Positions 33,414 to 42,486 are shown, counted from the stretch's first letter. The stretch is DNA of 64,000 nucleotides from Alteripontixanthobacter maritimus (GCF_003340475.1 NZ_QBKA01000002.1:1993501-2057500), one strand, 5' to 3'. Notes: generated by a model from the sequence alone, not told the origin. Numbers and translations are program-made.

Positions 33414-35114
33414 ATGGAACAGATCGGCGAACACCTCGAAACGATGCAGCGCCGCGCGCTCGATCCGGCGCATGTCGATGCAATTGCCGCTATTGCCAGG
33501 GAACGCAGTTATGACGCGGGCGAAATGGTGGCCGAGGTGGGTCAGCCGATGGACCGGTTCGTCTATGTCATTGAAGGCGAGATAGAAGTGGTGGACCCCT
33601 ATTCTGGCGAGCGGATGATCGAGTCCAGCCTGGGTCCGACGCAATTCATGGGCGAGCTGGCGTTTCTCAATGCGGGCAGTTTCACCCTGCCGATGCGCGC
33701 AGCCAAACCGACCCGGACATACGAGGCCCCGCGCGAGGCGATGCTGGACCTGATGGCCAAAGTCCCCGAACTTTCAGACCATATCATCACGGTCTTTTCC
33801 GCCCGTCGCCGCAATCAGTACGAAGCCAATCGCAGCTCCATCAAGCTGATCGGCGCTGACAAGGACGCGGCGGTACGCAAAGTCGCCAGCTTCCTATCGC
33901 GCAACCGCATCCCGTTCCAGTCCTTCGACCTCGACGGCAAGGATGAGGAAAGCGCCCAGCTCTGCAAGATTGCGGACCACGAGCCCTCTGTCATCTTCGA
34001 CAAGGATACGGTGGTCGATGCACCCACGCCGGTGAAGGTGGCCCGGCTGCTGGGGCTGGACCTCGATATCTGCCACGACGAACCTGTCGATCTGCTGATC
34101 GTCGGCGGCGGCCCCGCCGGCACGGCGGCGGCGGTCTATGCCGGGTCCGAAGGGCTGAACGCGCTGGTGGTGGAGGATATCGCCATCGGCGGGCAGGCGG
34201 GCACGTCCAGCCGGATCGAGAACTACATGGGCTTTCCAACCGGCATTTCGGGGGCAGACCTCGTCTATCGCGGGCAGATACAGGCGCTAAAATTCGGCAC
34301 TCGGTTTGCCATGCCGCGCCGAGTGACAGGGCTGTCGCGCAGCGAAGATGGCACGTTTTGCATTACCCTGGATCATGACGATCCCGAGGACAGGCTGGAA
34401 AGCACGGAGTGCGAATCCTCCAGCTCCGGGCAGCTATGTGCCACCGCCATTCTGGTCGCGACCGGCGTGCAATATCGCAAGCTGCCGATCGACCGGCTTG
34501 AGGAATTCGAAGGCAAAGGCATTTTCTACGCCGCCACCGAAATGGAGGCCCGGTATTGCGCCAATCGCGAGGCAGTTATCGTCGGCGGCGGCAATTCCGC
34601 AGGGCAAGCCGCGATGTTCTTGTCGCGCGGGGCGAAGCACGTACATATCCTGGTGCGCGGCGACAGCCTGGCGGATTCGATGTCCTCCTATCTGGAAGAA
34701 CGGCTGGTCGCGGATGAGCGCATAACGATCCATTACAACAGCGAAGTCAGTGCGCTGGACGGCGATGAATGGCTGGATGCGATCGAGGTCGATACGCCGG
34801 ATGGCAAGGAAACCCTCGAATGCGGGGCGCTGTTTATCATGGTCGGTGCCGCGCCCAATACCGACTGGCTGCAGGGTCATGTCGAGCTCGACGAACGCGG
34901 CTTTGTGAAAACGGGCGAGGCGGCGGGGTCAGAGTCGATCTTCGCCACGTCTACCGCCGGTATCTATGCAGTGGGCGACGTCCGCCATGGCTCGGTCAAG
35001 CGAGTGGCATCGGCTGTCGGCGAAGGGTCGGTGGTGGTTTCCGCGATCTGGCAATACGTCGCGCAGCATAGCGAAAGCGTGCGCGCGGGCGACCGTTCGC
35101 AGGATGGCGAATAA
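33414..35114 (+). CDS. cNMP-binding domain fused to thioredoxin-reductase-like flavoprotein without CxxC
   Basis: The 566-residue protein has three parts. Residues ~1-125 are a cyclic-nucleotide-binding-like beta barrel (GEMVAEVGQPMDRFVYVIEGE). Residues ~141-222 are a thioredoxin/glutaredoxin-like module (VRKVASFLSRNRIPFQSFDLD). From ~225 a thioredoxin-reductase-like FAD/NADPH unit begins (IVGGGPAGTAAAVYAGSEG, GGQAGTSSRIENYMGFPTG, VIVGGGNSAGQAA, VGDVRHGSVKR). In classical reductases CATC precedes the NADPH motif; here it is AATEMEARYC, so the redox cysteine pair is absent. A regulated NAD(P)H oxidase or diaphorase role is possible. CGGAGA precedes the ATG. Confidence 0.9.
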   Translation: MEQIGEHLETMQRRALDPAHVDAIAAIARERSYDAGEMVAEVGQPMDRFVYVIEGEIEVVDPYSGERMIESSLGPTQFMGELAFLNAGSFTLPMRAAKPTRTYEAPREAMLDLMAKVPELSDHIITVFSARRRNQYEANRSSIKLIGADKDAAVRKVASFLSRNRIPFQSFDLDGKDEESAQLCKIADHEPSVIFDKDTVVDAPTPVKVARLLGLDLDICHDEPVDLLIVGGGPAGTAAAVYAGSEGLNALVVEDIAIGGQAGTSSRIENYMGFPTGISGADLVYRGQIQALKFGTRFAMPRRVTGLSRSEDGTFCITLDHDDPEDRLESTECESSSSGQLCATAILVATGVQYRKLPIDRLEEFEGKGIFYAATEMEARYCANREAVIVGGGNSAGQAAMFLSRGAKHVHILVRGDSLADSMSSYLEERLVADERITIHYNSEVSALDGDEWLDAIEVDTPDGKETLECGALFIMVGAAPNTDWLQGHVELDERGFVKTGEAAGSESIFATSTAGIYAVGDVRHGSVKRVASAVGEGSVVVSAIWQYVAQHSESVRAGDRSQDGE

Positions 35115-35118
35115 AGCG

Positions 35119-35481
35119 TCAATTCATGCGCTGCGTGTCCGACGTGTCCGGTTCGCCCAGCTCCGCATACCACCGGGCGTAACGGGTGTTGCGCGCCATG
35201 CGGCGGTTTTCATCAGGCGCGCCGTCGTTCCACCAGACGGGGCCGCGCTCACCCAGCGCCTCTTTTGATAATTGAACGGCAGCGCGGGCGGCGCGCATGG
35301 CTTCGGCATTGCCGCTGCGCTTGGCATCGCGTACGGCGCGGCGCGCATCCATCAGGGCGTTGACGTGCTGCTGGCGTTCGTCTTCGGTCAGGTTAGGGTT
35401 CGCGGCGCGCCACAACCGGCCTCGCACCACGATGTAGCGCCCATCAGGCGTGCGCGGCGGGCCGTCTGCATCGGACATCAC
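35119..35481 (-). CDS. Conserved hypothetical charged protein
   Basis: The 120-residue cytosolic protein (no signal, no membrane segment) opens with a conserved-looking DGRYIVVRGRLWRAANPNL block, followed by an Arg/Lys-rich alpha-helical region (DARRAVRDAKRSGNAEAMRAARA) and WWNDGAPDENRR. I have seen this pattern in rhizobial and sphingomonad proteins, but I know no function and no named family. The start could be either of the first two Met codons. It is convergent with the preceding fusion gene, ending 4 bp from it, and shares direction with the HxlR regulator 18 bp upstream. Confidence 0.75.
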   Translation of the reverse strand: MMSDADGPPRTPDGRYIVVRGRLWRAANPNLTEDERQQHVNALMDARRAVRDAKRSGNAEAMRAARAAVQLSKEALGERGPVWWNDGAPDENRRMARNTRYARWYAELGEPDTSDTQRMN

Positions 35482-35499
35482 GAATGCTCGCCTACGAGG

Positions 35500-36081
35500 C
35501 TATCCGTTGGCCGCAATACGTTCGGGCTTGCTGGCAGGCGAGCGGTCCATATCGTCGAGTTCCACGAAATCGCCCGCCACGAAAGGGCCGCAGCATTGGG
35601 CCACGGTGCCGTCGCTGCGCTGGCCCAGTTCCGCGCGCGGCGTCATGGCGAGGTCTTCAGGAGCGAGGATGCGGCCGTCATGCGACAGGATCGCGACCGG
35701 ACCGATGGGCAGCATATCGCGCCGGTCAACCAGCACCGGATCTTCAGCAATGAAATCCATCCCGTATTTCTGGCCCCACTGCCGCAGCGCTACCATCGTG
35801 GGCAACAGGTCGAGCCCCTTCGCCGTCAGACGGTATTCGATGCGGCGGCGGTCGCCCTCGCACGGCTGGCGATCGAGAATGCCGTTGTTAACCAGCCGCC
35901 CCAGCCGGTTCGACAGGATATTGCGTGCAATGCCCAACTCGGTCAGGAATTCCTCGAAATGATGGAGCCCGTTGAAACTGGCGCGCAGGATCATGAAGGA
36001 CCACCGCTCCCCCATCACTTCCAATGCTTGCGGCAGGCCGCATTCGGACAGTTCCGCCAGCGGTTCGCGTACTTGACCCAT
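35500..36081 (-). CDS. HxlR-family winged-helix transcriptional regulator
   Basis: The 193-residue protein has the HxlR/MarR-like winged helix: ECGLPQALEVMGERWSFMIL near the N-terminus with the conserved Cys, FEEFLTELGIARNILSNRLGRL and GILDRQPCEGDRRRIEYRLTAKG. HxlR proteins often sense electrophiles or formaldehyde through the N-terminal Cys. A C-terminal extension of about 80 residues follows the DNA-binding domain and is not recognised; it holds a CC pair (TVAQCCGPFVAGD). GGAGA precedes the ATG at 36081. Its target is unknown. Confidence 0.88.
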   Translation of the reverse strand: MGQVREPLAELSECGLPQALEVMGERWSFMILRASFNGLHHFEEFLTELGIARNILSNRLGRLVNNGILDRQPCEGDRRRIEYRLTAKGLDLLPTMVALRQWGQKYGMDFIAEDPVLVDRRDMLPIGPVAILSHDGRILAPEDLAMTPRAELGQRSDGTVAQCCGPFVAGDFVELDDMDRSPASKPERIAANG

Positions 36082-36147
36082 ACCTTGTCTCCTGAGCCGA
36101 GCTTACCGTAACGTCATCCAAAGCCGAAACGAAAATTTCACAAGCGT

Positions 36148-36777
36148 TTACAATAGGCCGCGCGCGACGAGACCGGCCTCGAGCGCATCCGCATCCTTGA
36201 ACAGATGCGTCTGCCATCCAGCCAGCGCGGCGGCGGTGATGTTGTCCGCGTTGTCATCAATGAAGAACATCCGCTCGCCCGCATGGCCGAACCGGCTTTC
36301 GGCGGCACGATAGATGGCGGGATCGGGCTTCGCCAGTTTCTCCCGGCCGGACACAAGGATATCGTCAAAAAGGTCCAGCGTGGGTTCGGTGGGGCGAAAC
36401 ACATCCCAGAACTCCGCGCCGAAATTGGTCAGGGCAAACAGGGGCACACAGCGTTGTTGCAAGCGGCGCACAAGTTCATGCGTGCCCTCCACCGGCCCGG
36501 GAATGGTTTCGAGGAAGCGGGCGCGATAGGCGTCGATCTGGTCGGCATAGCGAGGAAACTGGGCCTTGCGTTCCGCGATCATGGGATCGAGCGGACGGCC
36601 GGCGTCATGCTGGAAATGCCAGTCCTCTGTGACGACATTAGCAAGGAACCAGTCGAGTTCGCTTGTGTCGGGGATTAGCTTCGCAAACAGGACGCGGAGG
36701 TCCCATTGCACCAGAACGCGGCCGACATCGAAGACGACCGCGTCGATGGCTCCTGCAGTATCGGAGCCGTTCGTCAT
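36148..36777 (-). CDS. HAD-family hydrolase (YihX-like)
   Basis: The 209-residue HAD superfamily phosphatase has the nucleophile motif VVFDVGRVLV near residue 15, LTNFGAEFWDVF (motif 2 region), the lysine in REKLAKPDPAIY (motif 3) and FIDDNADNITAA (motif 4). The Gly-Arg after the first Asp, with no second Asp, matches the YihX-like group, whose E. coli member acts on glucose-1-phosphate. The true substrate is unknown. It is downstream of rpmJ on the same strand. Confidence 0.88.
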   Translation of the reverse strand: MTNGSDTAGAIDAVVFDVGRVLVQWDLRVLFAKLIPDTSELDWFLANVVTEDWHFQHDAGRPLDPMIAERKAQFPRYADQIDAYRARFLETIPGPVEGTHELVRRLQQRCVPLFALTNFGAEFWDVFRPTEPTLDLFDDILVSGREKLAKPDPAIYRAAESRFGHAGERMFFIDDNADNITAAALAGWQTHLFKDADALEAGLVARGLL

Positions 36778-36811
36778 GTGGGGGAGCCGGACATCGCCGC
36801 CCGGCTACACC

Positions 36812-36937
36812 TTAACCCTGGCGTGCCTTGAAGCGGCGGTTCGTCTTGTTGATCACATAGGTGCGACCACGACGACGGATCACGCGGCAATCGCGATGGC
36901 GAGCTTTCAGCGACTTCAGGCTGTTGCGAACTTTCAT
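36812..36937 (-). CDS. rpmJ: 50S ribosomal protein L36
   Basis: The 41-residue protein [20 protein letters not shown]... ends [10 protein letters not shown] and has the alphaproteobacterial, zinc-less L36 form with one cysteine instead of the four-ligand set. The start at 36937 was read within a longer frame that begins at 37012. It completes the set of small ribosomal genes in this window. Confidence 0.96.
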   Translation of the reverse strand: MKVRNSLKSLKARHRDCRVIRRRGRTYVINKTNRRFKARQG

Positions 36938-37071
36938 GGGATTTCTCGTTCCGGTAAAATAGTTACGGCAGCGACAGATGGTGCCCGATGCCGGAAAATC
37001 AAGGCGCGCCACTATGGTGAAGCAAGCATCGAGTCAAGCGCGGATGGCGGTTCGGGGCGTCTTAAAACGCG

Positions 37072-38124
37072 TCAGGCGGCCGGTCGTGCGCTACGCCTAA
37101 CACGGTTCTGCAGGGCCGGCATATCCTCACGCAAAGCGCCCAGCATCCGTTCCCATTGCAGGGCATGAAATACGATCGTGTCGAGATCGGCGTGGGCAGG
37201 TTTCCAGCCCAATTCGCGGGTAATCCGGCTATTGTCGGCCACCAGCGAATCGGGATCGCCCGCGCGCCGCGCCTCGTATTTACGCTGAACCACGGTATTG
37301 GTCTGCCGGTCGACCGCGTCCAGCACCTCGTTCACCGAAAACCCACGCCCGTAGCCGCAATTCAAAGTCATGGATCGTTCGGGCTGAGCGATCAGTGCCT
37401 CCAGCGCCAGCACATGAGCCTGCGCCAGATCGCTGACATGGATGTAATCGCGCACGCCGGTGCCATCGGGTGTATCGAAATCGGTGCCGAACACCGCCAC
37501 GCCGTAACGCTTGCCCAGCCCTGCCTCGACCGCGACCTTGATGAGATGCGTCGCACCAGCGGTCGATTGTCCGCTGCGCGCATCGGGGTCCGCGCCCGCC
37601 ACGTTGAAATAGCGCAATGCTGCATAATTCATTGAGGCAACAGATGCAGTATCAGCCAGCATTTGCTCCGTCATCAGCTTGGACCAGCCATAGGGGTTGA
37701 TCGGCACGGTCGGCGTATCTTCGGTCACTCGCGCAACATCCGGCACGCCATACGTCGCCGCCGTGCTGGAGAAGATCATGTGCCGTACCCCGCCCGCCAC
37801 GGCGCTGGCGATAAGCTGGCGGCTGCGTACTGTATTGTTGTCGTAATAGGCCAGCGGATCGGCGACCGAATCTGGGACCACGACACTGCCTGCAAAATGT
37901 AGGATCGCACCGATGCCAAGCTCGCGGATGATGCGCGCCACCAGTTCCGCATCGGCAATGTCGCCTTCGTAGAACGGTACGCCTGCAGGAACGGCGAAGC
38001 GGAACCCCGTTGCCAGATTGTCGATCACCGCAACCGGCCAGCCTGCATCGAGCAGGGCGAGCACGGCGTGACTACCAATATAGCCGGCACCGCCAGTCAC
38101 CAGCACGGGGCATTTTGTATCCAT
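37072..38124 (-). CDS. galE: UDP-glucose 4-epimerase
   Basis: The 350-residue short-chain dehydrogenase/reductase interconverts UDP-glucose and UDP-galactose for surface polysaccharides. The NAD site is VTGGAGYIGSHAVLAL, the catalytic serine is in IFSSTAATYG, and the Tyr-x-x-x-Lys pair is YGWSKLMTE. The C-terminus carries NCGYGRGFSVNEVL. The ATG at 38124 places the Rossmann fold 9 residues in; an ATG at 38139 is also possible. It is divergent from the DUF4136-M14 pair. Confidence 0.95.
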   Translation of the reverse strand: MDTKCPVLVTGGAGYIGSHAVLALLDAGWPVAVIDNLATGFRFAVPAGVPFYEGDIADAELVARIIRELGIGAILHFAGSVVVPDSVADPLAYYDNNTVRSRQLIASAVAGGVRHMIFSSTAATYGVPDVARVTEDTPTVPINPYGWSKLMTEQMLADTASVASMNYAALRYFNVAGADPDARSGQSTAGATHLIKVAVEAGLGKRYGVAVFGTDFDTPDGTGVRDYIHVSDLAQAHVLALEALIAQPERSMTLNCGYGRGFSVNEVLDAVDRQTNTVVQRKYEARRAGDPDSLVADNSRITRELGWKPAHADLDTIVFHALQWERMLGALREDMPALQNRVRRSARPAA

Positions 38125-38257
38125 GCGAAGCGCTATCACCCCAAATGGTAAACAGCCTGTTTATATCTGGCTTCGAGCAGTGCGATCCGGTTCGGCAGCC
38201 GATACCGGACACCCTTTGCCCGCCCATGCGTTGAATAGGGGACGAAGGAGATTACCA

Positions 38258-38887
38258 ATGCAGATGAAGCGCCACCTTAAAGCCATCCTTGCCAGCGCCG
38301 CCGCGCTCGCCACTCTTTCAGCCTGCGCTACCGTGCCGCGCGCAGGGCCAGCGGAAGTCACTCGCTTCGTAGCGCCTGCCGCTACAGCGCAGCTGGGTCA
38401 GGGAACGATCTTTATCGAAACCGCGCCCGGGCTCGGGAATTCGGGTATGGAAATGGCTGCCTACAAGGCCGCCGTAGCGCGTGAACTTGCGGCGCAGGGC
38501 TACCGCGAAACCAGCCGCGCCGAAGCGGACCAGGTGGCCCAGGTCAGTCTAGAACGCGTCGTCAACGAACCGCTTACCGGCAGGCGCGGTCCCGTCAGCG
38601 TGGGCGTCGGCGGGTCCACCGGCAGCTATGGTTCCGGGGTCGGTGTCGGTGTCGGTATCAATCTGGGTGGCGGCGGGCCGAAAGATGTGGTCACAACGCG
38701 CCTCGGCGTGATGATCCGTGACAAGGCTGCCGGGACCTCGCTATGGGAAGGCCGCGCCGGATTTTTCGCCGATACGCGCAACGACCTTGCGCAGCCCGCG
38801 CGAAGCGCCGATGCGCTGGCCGACGCATTGTTCGAAGGCTTTCCCGGCCGCGACGGCGAAACGATCGAGGTAGACCTTCCCGAATGA
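38258..38887 (+). CDS. DUF4136 lipoprotein
   Basis: The 209-residue predicted lipoprotein (signal to LSAC) is a second DUF4136-type protein with the start [23 protein letters not shown] and the later [19 protein letters not shown] pattern. A glycine/valine-rich section of about 35 residues ([20 protein letters not shown]) separates the halves. GAAGGAG lies 7 nt before the ATG at 38258. Its stop overlaps the start of the M14 carboxypeptidase (ATGA), so the two are probably translated together. Function unknown. Confidence 0.85.
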   Translation: MQMKRHLKAILASAAALATLSACATVPRAGPAEVTRFVAPAATAQLGQGTIFIETAPGLGNSGMEMAAYKAAVARELAAQGYRETSRAEADQVAQVSLERVVNEPLTGRRGPVSVGVGGSTGSYGSGVGVGVGINLGGGGPKDVVTTRLGVMIRDKAAGTSLWEGRAGFFADTRNDLAQPARSADALADALFEGFPGRDGETIEVDLPE

Positions 38888-40047
38888 CCAATACGACAGA
38901 CGCTGCGCAGACCGGCGACACAATCCACGTCGACGCCGCTTTCGACAGCGGCAATATCGAAGTTCTATCGGTCAGTGGTGCCACAGCAGTGCTGGCCTTG
39001 CGGAAGGATCATGCGTCGGAATTTCGCCAATGGTACCACTTCCGCGTTTCGGGCGCGGCTGGCCGCGAATTGGAACTGAAGATCACCGGACTGGAAGACA
39101 GCGCCTATCCCGCAGGTTGGCCGGGTTTCGACAGCTGTGTCTCGGAAGACCGGGAATATTGGGGCCGTGCATCATCCACTTATGACAAGGGCGAACAGAA
39201 CGGCACGCTCACCATTCGCTACACCCCGGCCAGCGACATTGCATGGTTCTCCTACTTCGCACCCTATTCGATGGACCGGCATCATGATTTGGTGGCGGAA
39301 GCTGCTGCAAGCGAAGGCGTTGACTATCGCCGCCTTGGTTCCACGCTGGATGGCCAGCCGCTCGATTGTCTTTCCATGGGCGACGGACCGCTTTGTGTCT
39401 GGCTCTATTGCCGCCAGCATCCAGGGGAAAGCATGGCCAGCTGGTGGGCAGAAGGCGCGCTGGAATGCCTGACCGACCCGGCCGATACGGTCGGGCGCGT
39501 GTTGCGACAGAAATGCCGTTTCCATATTGTGCCCAATTGCAATCCCGACGGTTCGCAGCGCGGGCATCTTCGCACCAACGCGGCGGGCAGCAATCTAAAC
39601 CGCGAATGGGAGAACCCCACTGCCGAGGCATCCCCGGAAGTGCTCGCCATTCGTAACGCGATGGACGAAGCCGGGGTCGATTTCGCGATGGACGTCCACG
39701 GCGACGAAGCCATTCCTGCGGTGTTTTTGGCAGGGTTCGAAGGCATCCCGTCGATGACCGACGAACTATATGACGGCTTCACAAGCTACCGCGCGATCCT
39801 GGAACGGCGCACGCCAGACTTCCAGACCGCGAAAGGCTATCCGGTTTCCAAACCCGGCACGGCCAATCTTTCGATGAGCACCAATCAGGTGGCCGAACGC
39901 TACAATGCGGTAGCCATGACCTTGGAAATGCCTTTCAAGGATAATGACGACGCGCCCGATCCCGAACAGGGATGGAGCCCCGAACGCAGCCGCGCGCTGG
40001 CAAGAGATTGCCTTGCCGCGTTGCTCGAATGGATCGAAGCGCGCTAG
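38884..40047 (+). CDS. M14-family zinc carboxypeptidase (cytosolic CCP/AGBL-like)
   Basis: The 387-residue protein lacks a signal peptide. After an N-terminal beta-domain (about 1-140) comes the M14 core: zinc ligands in [13 protein letters not shown] (His179, Glu182) and DVHGDE (His272), and the substrate-binding [14 protein letters not shown] and AGSNLNREW region. The catalytic glutamate is in MTLEMPF near the end. The cytosolic M14 class with an N-terminal domain resembles the tubulin-deglutamylase-like family. Bacterial substrates are unknown. Its start overlaps the DUF4136 gene. Confidence 0.9.
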   Translation: MTNTTDAAQTGDTIHVDAAFDSGNIEVLSVSGATAVLALRKDHASEFRQWYHFRVSGAAGRELELKITGLEDSAYPAGWPGFDSCVSEDREYWGRASSTYDKGEQNGTLTIRYTPASDIAWFSYFAPYSMDRHHDLVAEAAASEGVDYRRLGSTLDGQPLDCLSMGDGPLCVWLYCRQHPGESMASWWAEGALECLTDPADTVGRVLRQKCRFHIVPNCNPDGSQRGHLRTNAAGSNLNREWENPTAEASPEVLAIRNAMDEAGVDFAMDVHGDEAIPAVFLAGFEGIPSMTDELYDGFTSYRAILERRTPDFQTAKGYPVSKPGTANLSMSTNQVAERYNAVAMTLEMPFKDNDDAPDPEQGWSPERSRALARDCLAALLEWIEAR

Positions 40048-40085
40048 GCAAGTAGGCCCGGTGCAACGGGACGGGGGGAATTCGA

Positions 40086-41357
40086 ATGTCACAAACGTCT
40101 TTGGGCGGCCGCACGATCTGGGGCCGTATCCTGGTTGTCGTATTACTGCTTTTCGCGGTGGCGGCACTCGCCTCACAGATCGACGGGGACCTGTGGTATG
40201 TCCGCCAGCTCGACATGATGCGCGAACCCACCATGTGGTTGTCGCTTATTCTGGCGATCGTTGCTCTCACAGCTGCGGCAGGTCAACGTATCTGGCTGGC
40301 GGTAGGTTTCGTCGCGGTGGCGCTGTTCCAGTTCGTGTCTATTTGGCCTTACACGCGGCTGGCAGGCACCGACGAACCCGAACAGGTCTATGCCGATGCG
40401 GATTGCTTCACCGCGCTTTCGCTGAACGTCTATCAGGACAACAAGGATCACCAGGCGGTGCTCGACCTGATTGCCGCGCAGGACCCCGACATCCTGTTGC
40501 TGATGGAAACGAACAAGCGTTGGCTGGACGCCATGCAGCCTGCGCTGGCGGGTTACCCGCACGTGCTGTCCGAACCGTTGGAAAACACATACGGCCTGAT
40601 CTTCGCCAGCCGCATTGCGGTCGACCGGATGCAGACGGTGGATAATACCGAGGCTGAAACGCCCACTCTTTATTCCCTGCTCACCCATTCCAATGGCGGC
40701 CGTTTTGAATTTATCGGCCTGCATCCACGCCCGCCACTGCCGGGGCAGGATACCGCCGCGCGTGACAAATCGATCCTGATGGCCGGTATGGACACGCGCC
40801 TGCCGGACGTGCTGGTGATGGGCGACTTCAACGACGTGCCATGGTCCCATACGACATCGCAGTTTCGCGAAGGTGGGGGTTATCGCGATCCGCGTGCCGG
40901 TCGGGGGAGCTTCCCGACCTTTCCTGCGAACTACGCCTTCATCGGCTGGCCGCTCGACCATGCATTCGCGAAGAACGGTGTGACTATCCGCGATTATTCC
41001 GTTCTCAACAATGTCGGGGCCGACCACCTGCCCGTTATGGTGACCGCGTGCGTCCCATCCTCCGCACCAACCGAACCGCTCGGCTCACCGGAAGCAGAGC
41101 GCGGCAATGTCTCCAAATCCTCCGATGAAGGGGACGGCAAGGGCACCGGTGTAACCGACGCAGCGGAGCAGGACGCTCCGGAACCGGACGCGACTTCGCC
41201 ATCACCTGCTGCCGACCGCCCTTCGCAGGACGTGTCCGAACGCTATGATTCGCCGGCTGAGAGGCCTGCTAACACGCCGCTCCCTGACCCGTCAGTCAGC
41301 GCGGATGACGAGGCTGTCCGGCCCGAACGCGTGAGGGAGCAAATGCGAGAGCAGTAG
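40086..41357 (+). CDS. Membrane endonuclease/exonuclease/phosphatase-family protein
   Basis: The 423-residue protein has three hydrophobic segments (about residues 14-30, 48-65 and 70-88), then an EEP domain: SLNVYQDN, ILLLMETNKRW, VMGDFNDVPWS (near residue 242) and VGADHLPVMV with the catalytic histidine. Similar proteins act on phospholipids, sphingolipids or nucleic acids; the target is unknown. Residues past ~320 form a Ser/Pro/Glu/Asp tail of about 100 residues with no fold. Its last 66 bp overlap the 3' end of the convergent cdd gene. GGGGGG precedes the ATG. Confidence 0.85.
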   Translation: MSQTSLGGRTIWGRILVVVLLLFAVAALASQIDGDLWYVRQLDMMREPTMWLSLILAIVALTAAAGQRIWLAVGFVAVALFQFVSIWPYTRLAGTDEPEQVYADADCFTALSLNVYQDNKDHQAVLDLIAAQDPDILLLMETNKRWLDAMQPALAGYPHVLSEPLENTYGLIFASRIAVDRMQTVDNTEAETPTLYSLLTHSNGGRFEFIGLHPRPPLPGQDTAARDKSILMAGMDTRLPDVLVMGDFNDVPWSHTTSQFREGGGYRDPRAGRGSFPTFPANYAFIGWPLDHAFAKNGVTIRDYSVLNNVGADHLPVMVTACVPSSAPTEPLGSPEAERGNVSKSSDEGDGKGTGVTDAAEQDAPEPDATSPSPAADRPSQDVSERYDSPAERPANTPLPDPSVSADDEAVRPERVREQMREQ

Positions 41358-41729
41358 GCGCTGAGGCCCATCCGGCGAATCCGTGATTACGGCCGGATCG
41401 GAGCTATCTAGCGAAGCCAGTTCGTGTAGAACTTGACGACACCTGCCACACGGCTGGACAGTCTGACACTCGTCCGCGCCCGCAACCGCGACTGCGACCA
41501 GCCCACCACGCCTTCCTGAGGCAAGCGCAGCGCCCACCGCAAGCGTTTCGGCGCAAAGCGACAGCCCATAGCTCGCATTCTCGACATTGGCGGCCGTCAC
41601 GATCTCGCCATCGGAAAAGAGCAGCGCGGCCCCGACCCTGAACCCGGAATAGGGCGCGTAGGCTGTCGCTGCCGATGCACGAGCCGCTGACAGGAGGCTG
41701 GCAGGTTCGACACCAAGCGTGCTGCTCAT
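41292..41729 (-). CDS. cdd: Cytidine deaminase
   Basis: The 145-residue homotetrameric enzyme deaminates cytidine/deoxycytidine to uridine. The zinc and catalytic residues are in NVENASYGLSLCAETLAVG (Cys and Glu) and the PCGRCRQVL pair near residue 95. The ATG at 41729 overlaps the stop of the upstream GH25-like gene (ATGA). The last 22 codons overlap, antisense, the tail of the EEP gene. The sequence stays family-like to the C-terminus (HLLPHAFGPDSLVIRAD), so it, not the EEP tail, is under constraint there. Confidence 0.93.
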   Translation of the reverse strand: MSSTLGVEPASLLSAARASAATAYAPYSGFRVGAALLFSDGEIVTAANVENASYGLSLCAETLAVGAALASGRRGGLVAVAVAGADECQTVQPCGRCRQVLHELASLDSSDPAVITDSPDGPQRLLLSHLLPHAFGPDSLVIRAD

Positions 41730-42463
41730 GGCCGCACCACGACCCAACGCAGCGGTTCGTCCGCCGCGTCGCTGCGCAGCGCGGTATTGGCGGTCCATAA
41801 CAGCCATGGCCGCCCCGCATATTCCGGTTCGAACCGCGTACGCGTCAACCACAGGTTCCGGTCCATCCGGGCGGCAAGACCGTATTGCTCCTCGAAGGCG
41901 GGGGACACTTTCAGAATCACGCTTTGCCCCGCATGGTTCTCAATCTGGTTGACCAGCGTCATCACTTCGCTTTCGATCGCCGCATCACTAACCCGTTCCT
42001 CGCAGGACGCACCCGTCGTATCGAGCGACAGCACGGGTGGCAGCAAGTCCGCATCGCGCGGCACCATGGTCACGAAGTTTGCAGACTGGCCATCGGCCAT
42101 CACGCACGGGTCGAACCGGTGCACTGCCCCCACCCGCATCCTGGCAGCGCGGGCCGCTTCGAACCGGTTGGCGAAGCGCGCATTCTGTCCCTCAGCACCA
42201 TCGCTCGCTTCGAGATAGACGAACTGCGCTCCGAGCGCGCGTGCGGTGCGGAAATTTACCGCTCCGTCGCTATCGCCCACCAACATTCCCTGCTCCGCGA
42301 ACAAGGCTTCATCGGGCCGCCAGTTCTGGGTGTCCCACCAGAACCAGCCTGCCGCAGCAGTCAAGGCGAGCAGGAGCAGAGCGCCCAGCTTCATCGCCCA
42401 ACCGGAGCAGGCCGTTTTGCTGGTTCCAACACGCTTGTGGCGGATAGGTTTTCTTGCTGCCAT
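41726..42463 (-). CDS. GH25-like lysozyme-fold protein with degraded active site
   Basis: The 245-residue protein has one membrane segment (about residues 24-41). The GH25 muramidase fold shows as FVYLEASDGAEGQNARFANRF, AARAARMRVGAVHRF and LPPVLSLDTTG. In active GH25 enzymes the latter motif is DxE (LDVE-type); here it reads LDTT, so the catalytic Glu is missing. The N-terminal Asp signature (usually GIDVSHHQ) is also altered to GMLVGDSDG. It may bind peptidoglycan rather than cleave it. cdd overlaps its stop. Confidence 0.7.
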   Translation of the reverse strand: MAARKPIRHKRVGTSKTACSGWAMKLGALLLLALTAAAGWFWWDTQNWRPDEALFAEQGMLVGDSDGAVNFRTARALGAQFVYLEASDGAEGQNARFANRFEAARAARMRVGAVHRFDPCVMADGQSANFVTMVPRDADLLPPVLSLDTTGASCEERVSDAAIESEVMTLVNQIENHAGQSVILKVSPAFEEQYGLAARMDRNLWLTRTRFEPEYAGRPWLLWTANTALRSDAADEPLRWVVVRP

Positions 42464-42486
42464 GATGTTCGCGCGCGTCCTGCCGA

